From assembly GCF_000524195.1 (NCBI RefSeq), contig NW_020170578.1, positions 6,148-51,318 of the forward strand: DNA of 45,171 bases. Reading direction: 5' to 3'. This document shows positions 12,413 to 25,000 of the stretch, one piece after another. The stretch comes from Echinococcus granulosus. Lineage: Eukaryota > Platyhelminthes > Cestoda > Cyclophyllidea > Taeniidae. Position 1 is the stretch's first letter. Every line of letters starts with the position of its first letter. The notes below the pieces were generated by a model. It made no database searches and was not told where the DNA came from. It saw nothing but the letters and a program-made list of their open reading frames with translations. The translations under genes were made by a program, and so were the position numbers.

Positions 12413-13897
12413 GCCATATCCACCACTTGTACAGACAGCACACCACGATAAAGACCAAGACCTAAAATAGGATGAAAGATATGTATATGAGTAGAATCCT
12501 GGCCATTGTGGGTTAAGAGATCTTTGTCTGGAATTATTGGATGTGGTTCCCAAGAAGCGAGATGGAATTTGAGCAGCAAGACCTACCTTGTAGACTGTAA
12601 TGCTGCAAACGATCCATAAGTAGTAGCCTTTGTACGAACCCAAGAAATCCTCAATCTTTTTTTTGCACCCTCCGACGCCAAGTCTTTCTGCTTCCGTTTT
12701 GTTACATATTTGATCATGTGGTGGGTCTTTAATCACGGTGATATTGAGGCCGCAGCATGGTGGTGGATATGTAAATGGAGCTAAAACCAAGTGTCCTTGC
12801 ATCTTAAGAAATGTTATCACTTGTTTCCTATAAATTTTATAGCAATAAGTCATAATTCTCCTAGAAATCTTTCACAGCGCCTAACGGGATACCATTCCAA
12901 TCGAATCTTACGCGGCATTCCATCGAAGTCGGAGGGTCCGTGTAGACCACAGCAGAAATTACCATTCGCCTAAAGAAGAAATTATTGTGAAGCGTTTTCA
13001 AATAAAAAGAATATTTCATTCTTCTAACAATTAAGTTATCACCTACCATACCCACGACACCCCATAAACCGAGGATGGGTCCACTTAGGGAATCATTGGT
13101 TCGAAGGTGTACAAAGGAACAATTAAGTAATGTTAATATTGTTCCGTATAGCTGCAAAAAGACAAGCGTAAAAATTTCTTGGAATCCGTTTTCGCAACAC
13201 TTATACATGTTCCCAGAATAGGTACGAATTTATGGCAAATTTGAGCTGACCATACAATGTTATGACCTACCTTATGAGGAAAGGCGAGGAGGTAGATGAT
13301 GAGAACCAGTTCAAGTATGATGAGAATCATAAGTAAAACCATGTACTGTAAACAAAAATTCCTCTTATTATTTGGTAGTTATAAAGTAAGGCAAAATAGC
13401 ATTTATAGCTTACAGCGAATCCAAAGCATGAGTACTTGCAGTACAGAGCAAAGACACCGAGGAGGGCGATAAGGGCCACAAGAAAACCAATTATGATCAA
13501 GACAAGCGCAAGGCTGGCTGAAGCGAATCACATAAGTAATTTTTTATCAGGAAGAATGCCAAAGTGCTGTGCTTCAATCTGCAGCAGACTTATCAACTTA
13601 CTGCCGTAGTACTGGAGGAAGAGGACCACTTCCCCCAGCATTTTTTCTGGCCAATGGGAGACCAGCTTTTCCATCAGAGTGACGGCGAATGGGTAGCTGA
13701 ATTTCAACAATAAGCCCAGTATTCCAATGGCCGCAAAAATAATCTAAAACATAAGAGGGTCAATTTGTGTCCCCACTTTGAAGGAGAAGGCAAGATGTAT
13801 GGGATGTAAGGAGTTAGTGCCCACTCATTTGACTTACGAAGAGAATTAAATTCAAGAGTGTCAATAGACATCTAAGACACCCAAGAAGACAGTACAT
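12408..13897 (-). CDS. Tetraspanin (TspB), complete 8-exon gene, tandem paralogue of TspA
   Basis: Exons (minus strand): 13838-13897, 13602-13743, 13414-13517, 13271-13345, 13047-13151, 12912-12969, 12587-12780, 12408-12461. They give 263 aa, exon by exon the same lengths and phases as TspA. The N terminus is MYCLLGCLRCLLTLLNLILF. TM2 lies around LIIIGFLVALIALLGVFALY and TM3 is MVLLMILIILELVLIIYLLA. Loop motifs are CCG (FCCGLHG), PPPCC, one C in QICNK and GC in GVGGCKKK: the canonical six cysteines. N-glycosylation sites NIT and NKT are present. TM4 joins ITVYK to VLVFIVVCCLYK and the tail is WWIWH. All seven introns are GT-AG. Intron lengths nearly equal those of TspA (94, 84 and 131 nt are identical). 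Transmembrane exons resemble TspA far more than the loop exon does. No break is seen, so it is probably functional. Confidence 0.93.
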
Positions 13898-13920
13898 TTT
13901 GATGAATCCCTAGAAAAAGG
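13898..13920 (-). other. 3' splice-acceptor-like site just before TspB ATG
   Basis: Minus-strand CCTTTTTCTAG, then 12 nt, then ATG in context AAAATG, exactly as in TspA. It fits a trans-splice acceptor or a 5'UTR intron end. Confidence 0.5.
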
Positions 13921-16900
13921 GAAACAAAAGCATTCATAATTTCATGGTGACAAAGTTGTTGATGAAATTACCAAACAAACAAAGCACCCACAGCAAAAGT
14001 TTTGAGTGTGCATGTAGCAGGTTTTGGGACTTATATAGATCATACGTGCCAGTCAAATGAGTGTAATTGTGAGGATTGAGGAGCCAATTATATGGCATCC
14101 AAGTAGAACGAAAGTAGAACGAAAGATCCGAAACAAAGCTTGTGCAAGCTGAGTAATGTAGCAATTTCTGTGGCTTTCAAGCGAACCAATCACTGTGGAT
14201 AATTTGGGCAGCCATCTTTGTAGGTAATGGGAACAAGTGCCGCCACCTACATGTGATCCGTTCCCCAAAATTGTAGAAGACTCATTAATCTGCTATTTAA
14301 TGAATAAATGTTGTGATAAATGATGTATATTTGCTAGTTGTTTGGTATATTGGATGCTGGATTAAACACACCGCTTTATTTTTCCCTTCCAAATGGTTTA
14401 TATTAACCTTATCAAGTCTGACAGGTGCTTAATCAATGACGTCTTGCTAATAAGCACCGCTTATTCCACCTTAAATGTCTCTAACTTTTACTGAAGTAAT
14501 CACAATTCTTTATTCTAGAAATCCACTCTTGCAGACGGCCTTAGTTTCCGTTGGATAAACCAAGCATGAATGAATGATGGAGTTGGAAATGAAGGGACCA
14601 ATGTTTAGGAAGATGAGAAATCAAATGCAGAATGGATGGATAATGAAGGAGACTACGACGAAAGCAGAGTGAATGATTTAAGTTATATCTATAAGTGAAG
14701 GGATGGCTCTATGCACAACTTGAGTCCTTAAGAAATGAGGGAACTAATTTTGCAGCTTGAACGTAGAGAAATAAACAGAACCTTTAGTTTTGCTATTTGA
14801 AAGGCATTTTAGCAAGTCCCACGATTTGGGAATGTGGCAATACCCAAATAAATGTTACATCGTGAGTTATCCTCGATGAGTAGCTGGGAGGTTTGGTGGA
14901 CAGGTGGTAGGAAAGGCAAATAAATGGAAAATTGGATACGACCATTGGAGCATTTTTTTGCACCTCTTAGGGTGTATCACATGACCACATCAAATCTATC
15001 CTGTGCCCTCATATTTTGGAAGTGAGGAGATGTATTTGGTTGTGGGAATATGGCGCAGGCAACACGATCGCATTAGCAACTGCCTTGACAATCGGCAATA
15101 CGCATTGGAATGCCTCATCAGCTCGAAGTTGGAACAGTAAAAATAAACTTCTCTTCAAATGTTTGTCACTTATGACAAAGAATTTGCTTTGTCATCCTGC
15201 ATTTCCCAGAACTTAACATCCTAATTGCGGATGGTTGGTTGAATACCTTTACTCACTTTCCTTTGTTATACAAATCGCCTCTAATCATTCCTTTTATCAA
15301 CCACTGCTTTAATCTCAGCCCAGAACTTGGCTCTATCCCATGTGACAGGCATGATGCAGTCTGCTAGGTGTAACATTCTAGCTTCCAAACCATTAATCAA
15401 AATATTCTAGCCCACTGCACGCTCTTCACTCCCACAACAATGCTTGTCATGCTACATCACGGGATGCATCTTTATGAGTAATTAGACAGCTCTTTTGACT
15501 GGGAGCTCTAGTGGGTGTCAAGTGCCACAAGACACGACTCCTTTTGCAGGAATGATACAAGCACATCATAATGCCCTGAGAAGGAGGGTGAGGATTCACT
15601 TGTAAGGACCTATCCCGCCTGCTCTATACGCATGCATTTCCAAATGTAGGTAGACATTCGTCTGGCCATCGGTGGACCGATGGATGCTCAGCTCTAGTCC
15701 ACTAGTGTAGAGTTACGTAGAGTGTCTGCTGTGGTTTTAGCTTGTCTACATACCCCGATTCAGTGCAGTGTGATGCAAAGAGTGTGTATTTAGTGGACTG
15801 GATACTCAATCAATGGTGATTGCATTTGTCTGAGGTAATGGGGTGAACTCTGACTGTGTCTATGCCAGCTAAAGTCAAAAGCCTTTACCAATTGGGTTTA
15901 CCGGTCTAGGTTTGTGCAGAAAGTGGGATTGTTTAAATGCTCATCTCCATTAGCTGCTCACTTTTGTTAGTTCAAACCCACTTTCTACAAGCTAGTGTTG
16001 AAAGCATGCAATCTACTGATGGATTAAGCTGACCAATAAACCTCAAATCAAATGTATTTTATAAAATTTAATTGAGTGTATTTAAGCAGCTTTTTGTGGA
16101 TTATCACATGGACAGATTCTTACGGGTAATTTGATTGCGCCTTTTTGAGTGGTCTATTTATGTGTGGTAGATAGAATCCCTCTTTTATTGCTCACACTTG
16201 GAGGCAAGAGTCCATGAGGAAATGCCGTTTGAACTCTTCTCAGATTTTTGACATACATTTTGCTAGGAAAGCCAACCACTGTAGCTGACGTTAAATAAAA
16301 GGCCGGAGGATTTAGCCTCCCCATATATGGGTGTTTCAAATCCCCATTAGGTTAAAAATTCTATCTGAAACGTGGCTGGATAGTTTGTTTTATGTGTTCC
16401 AATCCATCCACTAATCGAGTGTAGGTTTGATATATCCATAGTCGTTAAATTAACATGTGCCACCACCCATTCCTTCCACGATCACACAAAGAATGCTTGT
16501 CTTCTTTCTGTTTTGAGTCTCATTTTCGCTGCTCATTTCTGACCACCAACCATCGTAACGTCAATCGTTGAAACGCCTTATCTCCACAGTGGGACTGCAG
16601 TCAGTGTGAGGTGACGACGCATTTGTAGTACAGAAAGGCTTCCGGTTGCAATTGATAGGACTGACGCATAGCCTGTTTGAGTTTTGATGTTTCTGCGGTT
16701 TGGCGAAGTGTATCAGGGGAAGAGCTTTGAGTCCAAAAGGTGCTAAATAAATCACAAATTGGGAATTCTTACCTGTGTCACGTAAACTGAGTGCATAATG
16801 ACGTTTATTTAACCTTAATTAGCATTCAGTTTTACTAAAAAGATCGGATGCCTGGTTAACACCTTAAAACTCACAAAGTTTTACAAGAAGCTATAATACC

Positions 16901-19035
16901 TTCTTAAATGGGTCTACTTTGAAATAAAAAGATTGACTTAAGTCCTCCGGTTTAAATCTGTCTATTTACTGTTTCAGAAAAACAAATCTTGCAACACACA
17001 GTTTATCCTAAGTCATCCGATTTCATTAGTCCTACGAAATGCGGAGATAGTGTGTGGGTTTCCCCATTACTCATGATTTTGCAAGCAACATGAGTGGTTA
17101 AGTGGGTAATTTGAGGAATTTTGAGACTGATCGATGGATACGGAAACGCATTAGTCTTCGGTTTGTTTTAGTAATAGACTCTCACAGGCGCCTAAAACAA
17201 AAGGTATTCACCATGAAGTTTTATGGCTGGGAAAAAAACTTTAGGGGCAAAGCTCGCTTTTCCTGAATTGTATTGCCTTTGTGAGAAAGGATAGATGTCT
17301 GAAGGGACACTTACTTGTAAGGAAATTATTTCCAATCCGAAGGTTTGAAAACATATTTCAATGACAGGATGCAGACCATATCACTGGCAAACAGATTGTG
17401 CAGGAATTTCCGTGGAAAAGTGCAGTATCAATTTTATAATAAACTTTTATCAAAATCCATCTCCATGGACGCTCCGGTCCTCTTTACCGATTCCAAAGTT
17501 CAAAAGGAACAATCCTTTTTTATTAAAAAAGTGAAATATTTAAAGCCTTAATCTCCCCCTTTTTGGCAGTAACACCAAACTTTCTGCAGTGTGTCCAAGT
17601 CATTTTAATACTTTATTCTTTAAAAATAACACAACTTTATGCGTTGTTTTTCTACTACTGAGACCAGACTGTTGTCTATCAATAATTCTGGAATGTGACT
17701 CAATCCCTTGCATACGTGAGATCTTGCCACAAATTGTCAAGCAACAAATTCCCTCACAAGTAAAATAGACCCGCCTAAGTAACAAAATTGCAAACTTTGA
17801 AGGTCACCCTAAGTTATAATGCACATTGTAAACTTTTTGAGGTGGTAATTGTGAAAGGCCTAAAATTCGAGATGAAGCACTTAATCCTCGATTGACCACT
17901 ACGTGTATGGGAACTGATTTTCCACCTTTTTCACTATTTAGTTAATGGGGTCTATCGGTTTCTCACTTCAAATCACTGATATTTACGCAGAAAAAGAGAA
18001 AGATTTCTTTGGGAGGACGAACTTGTACTAGTAAAACGACTGTTGCAATTCAGCATTCCAACCTTACTACTAAATGGAACTACCTAAGACTGTGATATGC
18101 CGATAAAATTTTTTCAATGAGTGTATGGAGGTTGCATTAACGAGGATTTTATGGTAGTTTAGTGCAACTTGGCATACTACTGAATTCGCCTGTTAGTAGT
18201 GTGGTCTACCATATTTAAAAATGCTCTCAAAAAGCATATCATAACAGATGTAAAAAGTACTCAACTTTAATGGGATTAATGAATTTATGAGAAATTTAAG
18301 TTAAAAAGGAAGAGACGCATACGTGATTCAGTCCAGATCGGAACTTATGCTTTCCACACCGGGTAAATGAGAAGTTACTTCAGCGTTACTACATTTAATG
18401 GTATGTGACAAATATTTCCTTTTAACACTACCCAAAGCCAATCTTAAAGGCTATTAATTATGTTCGTAGGCAACAATACCAGTGCACGACTGGAGCTGTG
18501 AGGTGGTTGAATTTCCTGCATTTGGAGCCGTTAGACCATCACGTGCATGTGAGGCACCGCACGATTAAAGGATGTCCTGCCACTCAGTTAAAAGGGACGT
18601 AAACGGTAAAAATGTTTCAAAAATGACTGGCAAGTATTTATCACTAACGAATTTGACCATGGTGTCGCCTATGCCACAGCTCAGCACTCATTTCTGTGGA
18701 CGTTTGGCCAGCACGCGAAAGTCCTGATTTCCAAACCGCTATTCACAATCCAAAAGTTGGCTCATGCCGGACCTTCTAGGCTGGTTAAGTCATTCTGGCC
18801 AACCTTGTTATGCCTGGAAGATAAGTGTGAACTATGTCAAAAATTAAATGAAGGCTCTACACATCAAAACGTCCCCTTCGCCATCAGAAACTAAAAATAT
18901 TCAAGTCATTTAAACTCCCCGAGATTTGAAGGAAACCCAATCTTTGGAGAAAAGAATACTGCCTTTTTTCTAAAGAAAATTCTGCATATATTTGGAATAA
19001 TAAAGGATAAAAAGGCAAACTATCATACAGATGTT
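13911..19035. other. Intergenic region upstream of TspB and downstream of TspC
   Basis: No supported gene. 13911 to about 14250 is the TspB 5' flank, conserved with the TspA 5' flank. 14100-14125 has a small tandem repeat of GTAGAACGAAA. 14560-14700 holds degenerate GAATG/GATGG words matching 5940-6080. Similarity to copy 1 continues to about 17.3 kb. 17.3-19.0 kb is AT-rich single-copy sequence with no recognisable exon. Confidence 0.5.
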
Positions 19036-22000
19036 CTATCTAAGTCGGCATAACCTCAACTTGGCTATCAATGCCGCCACCGTGAGTGTAAACAAGATGA
19101 ACTAAAACAAAATAACAATGAAAGAGCAATAAAACAATTAAAGATAGCATTAATCAACAATGTATACAATACATGAGATACATCTTTTAAATGTTGTGCT
19201 AAATTACCAAGTGTAAATTTTACCTGGACTAGCAAAATACCCACAGAGATAAGGGTAAAAATTCTCATTTCCCGTCGGAGGAAGTTTATAATTCGACTCC
19301 GACAGCCAAACACCCAGTGCAGTTTCGGGGAGTTACATCGACATACTTCATTAAGAGCAATGGCGCAGCATTCTCTGGGACAGATTCCTGAAGGCGGTGG
19401 TAATCTGCATGTATGTGTAAACTTCTTACCGGGGGGAAGGTAGCTAACGTTAAAATCGTTGGGTGAATCCATCCCGCAGCAGCGAACCCCATTTTCCTGA
19501 AACAGGTAAATCATATGTCTCATTATGTTGTCATACTACTGACATATTGATTAAGTAGACGAACCTTTTGCATGATTAGAGACCAAATAACGGTTGAAAA
19601 TCCCGAAAAGCCCTCAAAATCACGCAGTAGGATGGACAACACTGATGTTATGACATTTATGAACTGGAAAAAGGAAAAATGAAAGATTATTTAAAGAGGG
19701 TGCTGGAGTCAGTTAAAACACCACTTACGAGATTTTGAGTGCTGAATAGAACGATTATTCCTATGCCCTCCAAGAAAACTGTAATACCAAGAATCCCACC
19801 GTACTAAAAATAGATGGGAAAAGATTTACGATTTTTCCCGCTCCTACAAGTGGGAATACACGGTGAATGAGTAAAGGACCTCAAAACTGAATAACCGCGC
19901 TCTTTATCCTGCTTCGAGTCGTTAAGAATGACCCATATGAGTGAACGGAAAGGCTAGAAATGTCAAGAAAGTGACGAAACAAGCATTAAAAATTATACCA
20001 TTTTTGGGTTAACTAAGAAAGCCCACATATATTCTACCCAAACAGCCTTTTGCAGAAAATCTGCTTAACATAACTACCAGGTTCCGTGGGAGGAGAAATT
20101 TCTGGACAATCAAGAATCCCCTGGAGCGAGACAAAAGCCTTCTTTAAATTTGGCTTGTCTGACCCCTTTCACCTTTAGACGACAGAAAAAACTGGTCCTA
20201 GCCGTCTTCGCTTCTATCTCAGCTTTCTTCCAGACTGCATGTTCAATTTCGCTTGCTGTCTTCCAAAGGTAAGAAAAGGTGACAATCATAACACAGAAGA
20301 ATGTCACTGAGGAGAATGAGGGTAAGACAGTATCTTAAAGTGCGGTAAATTTGGGCTGTGGGGTCTTTCACTGCCTTGTATATGTATGACTTTCCTTAGA
20401 CGGTTTCGACAAAACACCCTCCTTTCTAAAGAGAAGTTATCTTACGTTTGGATTGAGGTGCATCGAGCAAATGGTAGGAGAAAAAAAAGTACACACTGGA
20501 CGCACAGTGTTCTGTTACCACTTTATCGCCAAATGCTGTAAGCCTCCACCTTCTGAGATGCAAGAAGCAGACAGGTTCCAATTACCTTTACCAAGATTCA
20601 ACGGACGTTTAGTGACATCAGCATTTCAAATAGAGGAGAGAGAATGAAGGAAATAACAAAGCACATTGATGTCCTTTAACCCATGCCCAAAAGCTTTATA
20701 AAGCTTACAGGCAACTACATGCACTTCACAGGTCATCAATGATTGCGACAAGTTGTTGCCAAGGCCTCGTAAAAGTTGATGTCATCTGGTAGTCATTATG
20801 AAAGGGCTTAGTATTTTCAATTTTGAACGTTGTGTTTACGACTAGAGGCAAGGTTCGGATTCACAGCTGAACTTTTGGCAATCTGTTTTTCAAGCCTACT
20901 CACTTGGTGGAAATTCTCTAAGAGTTTTCAGAATTTGACATTGATATCGTTAAGGTACCACTAAGCATCTCCCATACCTTTGGTTTATCTGTTTCGTAAT
21001 TTAGTCATACTCATAGAAACATTTTTCTTGCTACTTAGGCAATGCCGCGGTCTAAGAGTAGATCAAAATGCCATCACAAGCATGAGGAGGGTGATGGAAC
21101 AAGGGTATGGGTAGCCAAACAGCTGAAAGCACAGTAATCAGGAATGTGTTTATGGATCTTTGCGTTAAAATTGAGGGATTTCATGTCCTTTCAAACTCAA
21201 TTATACAAGTGAGCTGATCATCTATATGTTGAAAGGGTGGGAGGGACATAAGCTGGGCTAAGACGGGGGCAGTAGTCAAGCATTCATTAAAGAGATGCAA
21301 ATCCCTTGCAAGTCCCGAATCTTTCCTACTCTTTCTAAGGGACAGCAGTCATAACTTCACGAGTCCACTTTGATCTCACATGAAACCTAACTTGCAGAGA
21401 CATAAGGTGCTTAAATTTTCGTCACTGTAATGGCTATTTAAATTGCTTCCAAGTTGTTCAACAAAGCGATATTAATGTGTTTGAGCTTAGACCTTTACGA
21501 CACTTCGACCCAATGATCGAAGAGGTCATGATATTTTTATGGCTCATCCGTATGGGTCAGCTGGGGGGAGGAGAAAGGTGTGCGCTTACCTGACTGCCAG
21601 TCGGCTCACCAAAAATACATGAGGGTCCAATTCCAGCCTATTTATAGCACATAAATCGGCCTTAGCTTTGTAGCGGCAATTAACAAACTTAAAACCAACC
21701 ACATTATGCCAGTTAGATAGGCGTCTAGAGGAGAAAATCCTTCTCCGAAAGCCTGCTCTTTATGTATTAGATGGAACTAGGTATTTCATCATTCAGGTTA
21801 TTTGGGCAGTTGGTGAAACATTATATGGTTACTCTCGTCACAACAAAAGCACCATAGCTGTCTTAGAGGTCACGGTCTAGTTGAAAGGCGATGGTTACCA
21901 ATTCTTGGATTTGAAACTCGGTAGCCCAATTATGAAATTATGAAGCAAAATCAGTAAAGATGGTACCTCTAAATGTGCAGGCTAATTGCTTGAAGCAGGG

Positions 22001-25000
22001 ACGTCCTTTAGTAAATTAACATCTTTCATTTTGGAAGTGTTAGTTTAAGGTCAACTGGATGGAGGTTTTAACAGTAACCCAGAACCACGTACGATGTAGG
22101 AATCAACAATGGGCAACTTCCCCCAAATTTAACCATTCATTGGTTATATAGGATGTCAGGTAAATAAACAAGCCCTGTAACGTCATTACAGGTTCCTACA
22201 GGCCTTCAGCAGCTTTGAGTTACAAAAGTAAGTGCCAGAGCTATAAGAGACGATTTCTTTCAAGCCTTCAAAAGAACTTATTTGAGGCTCAATTAACGGC
22301 TGACCTTTATTAACACAACGGGCTCATGTAGTCTCTAAAAGTGCGTCGAAAGACATGCACAAGTNNNNNNNNNNNNNNNNNNNNNNNNNNNNNNNNNNNN
22401 NNNNNNNNNNNNNNNNNNNNNNNNNNNNNNNNNNNNNNNNNNNNNNNNNNNNNNNNNNNNNNNNAGACTGAATTTTGCACATAAAACCAGTTTTTATTTA
22501 AAACTTGTCGTACCAAATAGTAGCTAATTAAAGTAGTTGATTTTTTAAGGATGTAAAACTTGTGCCTAACAGTCAAAAGGCGAGAAAATTCACCTCTGTA
22601 CCACAACTAATTAACCCCTAACAAAAAAGGGTACAAGTGAGAAAACTGGAGCCATCTGCAAGGAATCTACGAAAAAAAGTGATCACCAAGTGTCCGGGTG
22701 TATGCTAATGACTACATAATGATGCACATCGCAATTGTTAATTACAAAATGCGGTGTTGAGCCATGTGACCACTTTGTGCTACTTGCTGTCGATGCCATT
22801 ATCAGCATTGCACGCTTTACTTACTTAAAACTAATTGACCATGTCCGCTTTGACCTTTCATGATAAAAAGGCAATCTCTGATTTAAAAATCAAATGAATT
22901 TTGGAAAGAAATTCCCCTTTCTGACAACCTTTAATCGAATAAATTGGAAATCCCACTGACAGCTTCAGTGTTTACTTCAGTCTTTAAAATGCGTCAGCAC
23001 TAAGGATGACTCCAAAATCGCAAAACAAGTGAACTCTGCTGGGTGGAGTGTGATTTTGAAATCATCATATCAAAGTGACAGACGCCCAAGTTAAGGATCT
23101 TTCAAACACAACCTTGGATGAGGCACGGCTTTATGATGAGCTTGGAAAGTTTAAACAATCGAAAATAAATCCAAAGCATGTGATTTTAAACGATTAGAAG
23201 ATTAGCATTGCTTAATTGGAGTAGCTGGTATTTGCAAATGGTAAAAGCTTTTCCATTTGGCAGTTTTTTATAAGAAATGGCCCCTATGTAATACCTTAGT
23301 TGCCTGTTTAACTCCCGCCTCGATTGCGTGAATAATTAGGGCTCCGCAATTTTACTTCCGCTAGATGGCATGGTCACCGGCCTATGCACGTACCACCCAG
23401 ACAGAGTATTATGCCTTTTTTCTTTTTTAGAAAGGACTCGGGGTGTTACATTGGTGGCGGTGATAAGCAAATCCGATCCCGATCCACTACTAAATGCTCA
23501 AGCTTGATGTGAAGAAAGAGGGACAGAGGGGTTGAAAGTTTAATCTTACTTTGACAACTACCCCAGTCCCGTGTTCTAAAAGAATGCCATTAACAAGCGT
23601 ACCAACAATAGTCGTAAAGCTTTTGATCAAATTGGTTACGAAGCTGTCTACGGTACCTCTATAAAGATGCTAAGTAAACGCCCGTTACCTCAACCTCTGT
23701 GCTACCTGGACGGAACTTAGGTAGGCAAGGCTGGGTAGCACTAAAGTAAGAACAACGTGGTAAGGAGGAATAGACGCGAAACTTCTTTAAACCCTGTCCC
23801 TCATTAAATGTCAGTGCTTTTGGGCCAGTGCTTTTACGACTATAGACAGACATTCGAGATGGCCAGCACATTCTCCTTTGGCCCAATAGAATTACCAAAC
23901 AGGACGAAAATCAGGATCCATTGGAACTGCCAGGGAGGATCACTGATATTGCGGCCAAATACCATCCCGGCTGCACGTAAATTGGATGACTGGCGCGGTT
24001 GGTTCGTGGGTGTCTCCCTAATAGCACCGACTACACTGCGATAAACAACGCGGTAGGTTGACAAAGGGGGAGCTCCGTGGACGACACCCAAATAGAAGAG
24101 GGACTACATAATTTTAGGGTTGCTTGTTTGACGCTTTATTTTTACGGCACGAGTGCTTAATGCTCTGCCGTTGAACTTCCACTGAGTGGGGTGGTCCCTG
24201 CGCCATGAAGTTAGCCCCTCAGCCCTTCTGTACATCGGCAATACACATTCTGCCCTATTATTGCATCTGCTTTAGACTTCAGGGAGGTCTCGGGGAGTTA
24301 TAGCTATGTCTTTTTCGAATCCAGGAAAGACTCAGGACTCTGCTTAAATGTCTTAAAATAATAAGTCCCTTTCATTAAATGCAGAACTTTGATTGCCATG
24401 CTGAATAATGGCATCAGGGAAAGTGAAATTCTGAAAGATGCAAAAACCATCTAAATGCAAGAATTCTGAAATTTAGGAACAAGTGCAGAAATTATTGCAT
24501 TTTTAGAAAATTAAGCTAGCCAATAACAACAGTCAGTTTAGATTTCGTTTAAGCAAATGGACGTTTAAAGCGCGGATTTTAAACTTTGCGGGAATTTTAA
24601 GCATCAGATTTTTAACAAATCCACAAAATAATGATCAGCTTACTTGATCGCAGCTGCAAGAATTCCACACACATAGTCTTTACCCCATCTGACAAGCCCA
24701 GATGGGTGAAAACCGTTTCTATTGCCGACTTTACGAATGGGAGCAAAAACCGCAGAAGGATTCCAAAAATAACCATCACCAGGAAACCGGTCTGTGAAAG
24801 GGGTAGGCAATTGAAATATTCGTTTTAAATACATGTTAAATATGTATGAGGAATTTGTGTTTTTTTAGGGGAAAGTAGACTGCTTCCAAAATGACTTGTT
24901 CCATTTGCGTCCTTCTTTTTGGCCCAAACTACATGGCCTCCTTTGGGTTCTGCTAAATAGTGATTCAAGTATATCTACCGCACTACGACCTGCACACCAT

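Larger units (their letters stand above)
10450..17300. repeat. Tandem segmental duplication, copy 2
   Basis: Right copy of the direct duplication described at 1250-8700, carrying TspB at the position equivalent to TspA. Clear paired blocks include 14980-15080 with 6290-6380 (both around CATATGACCACAT or CACATGACCACAT) and 15965-16030 with 7330-7395 (both containing AAACCCACTTTCTACAA). 16150-16200 pairs with 7520-7570, and 17020-17080 with 8280-8340. Copies are diverged by substitutions and indels throughout non-coding DNA, so the event is not recent. Confidence 0.8.
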
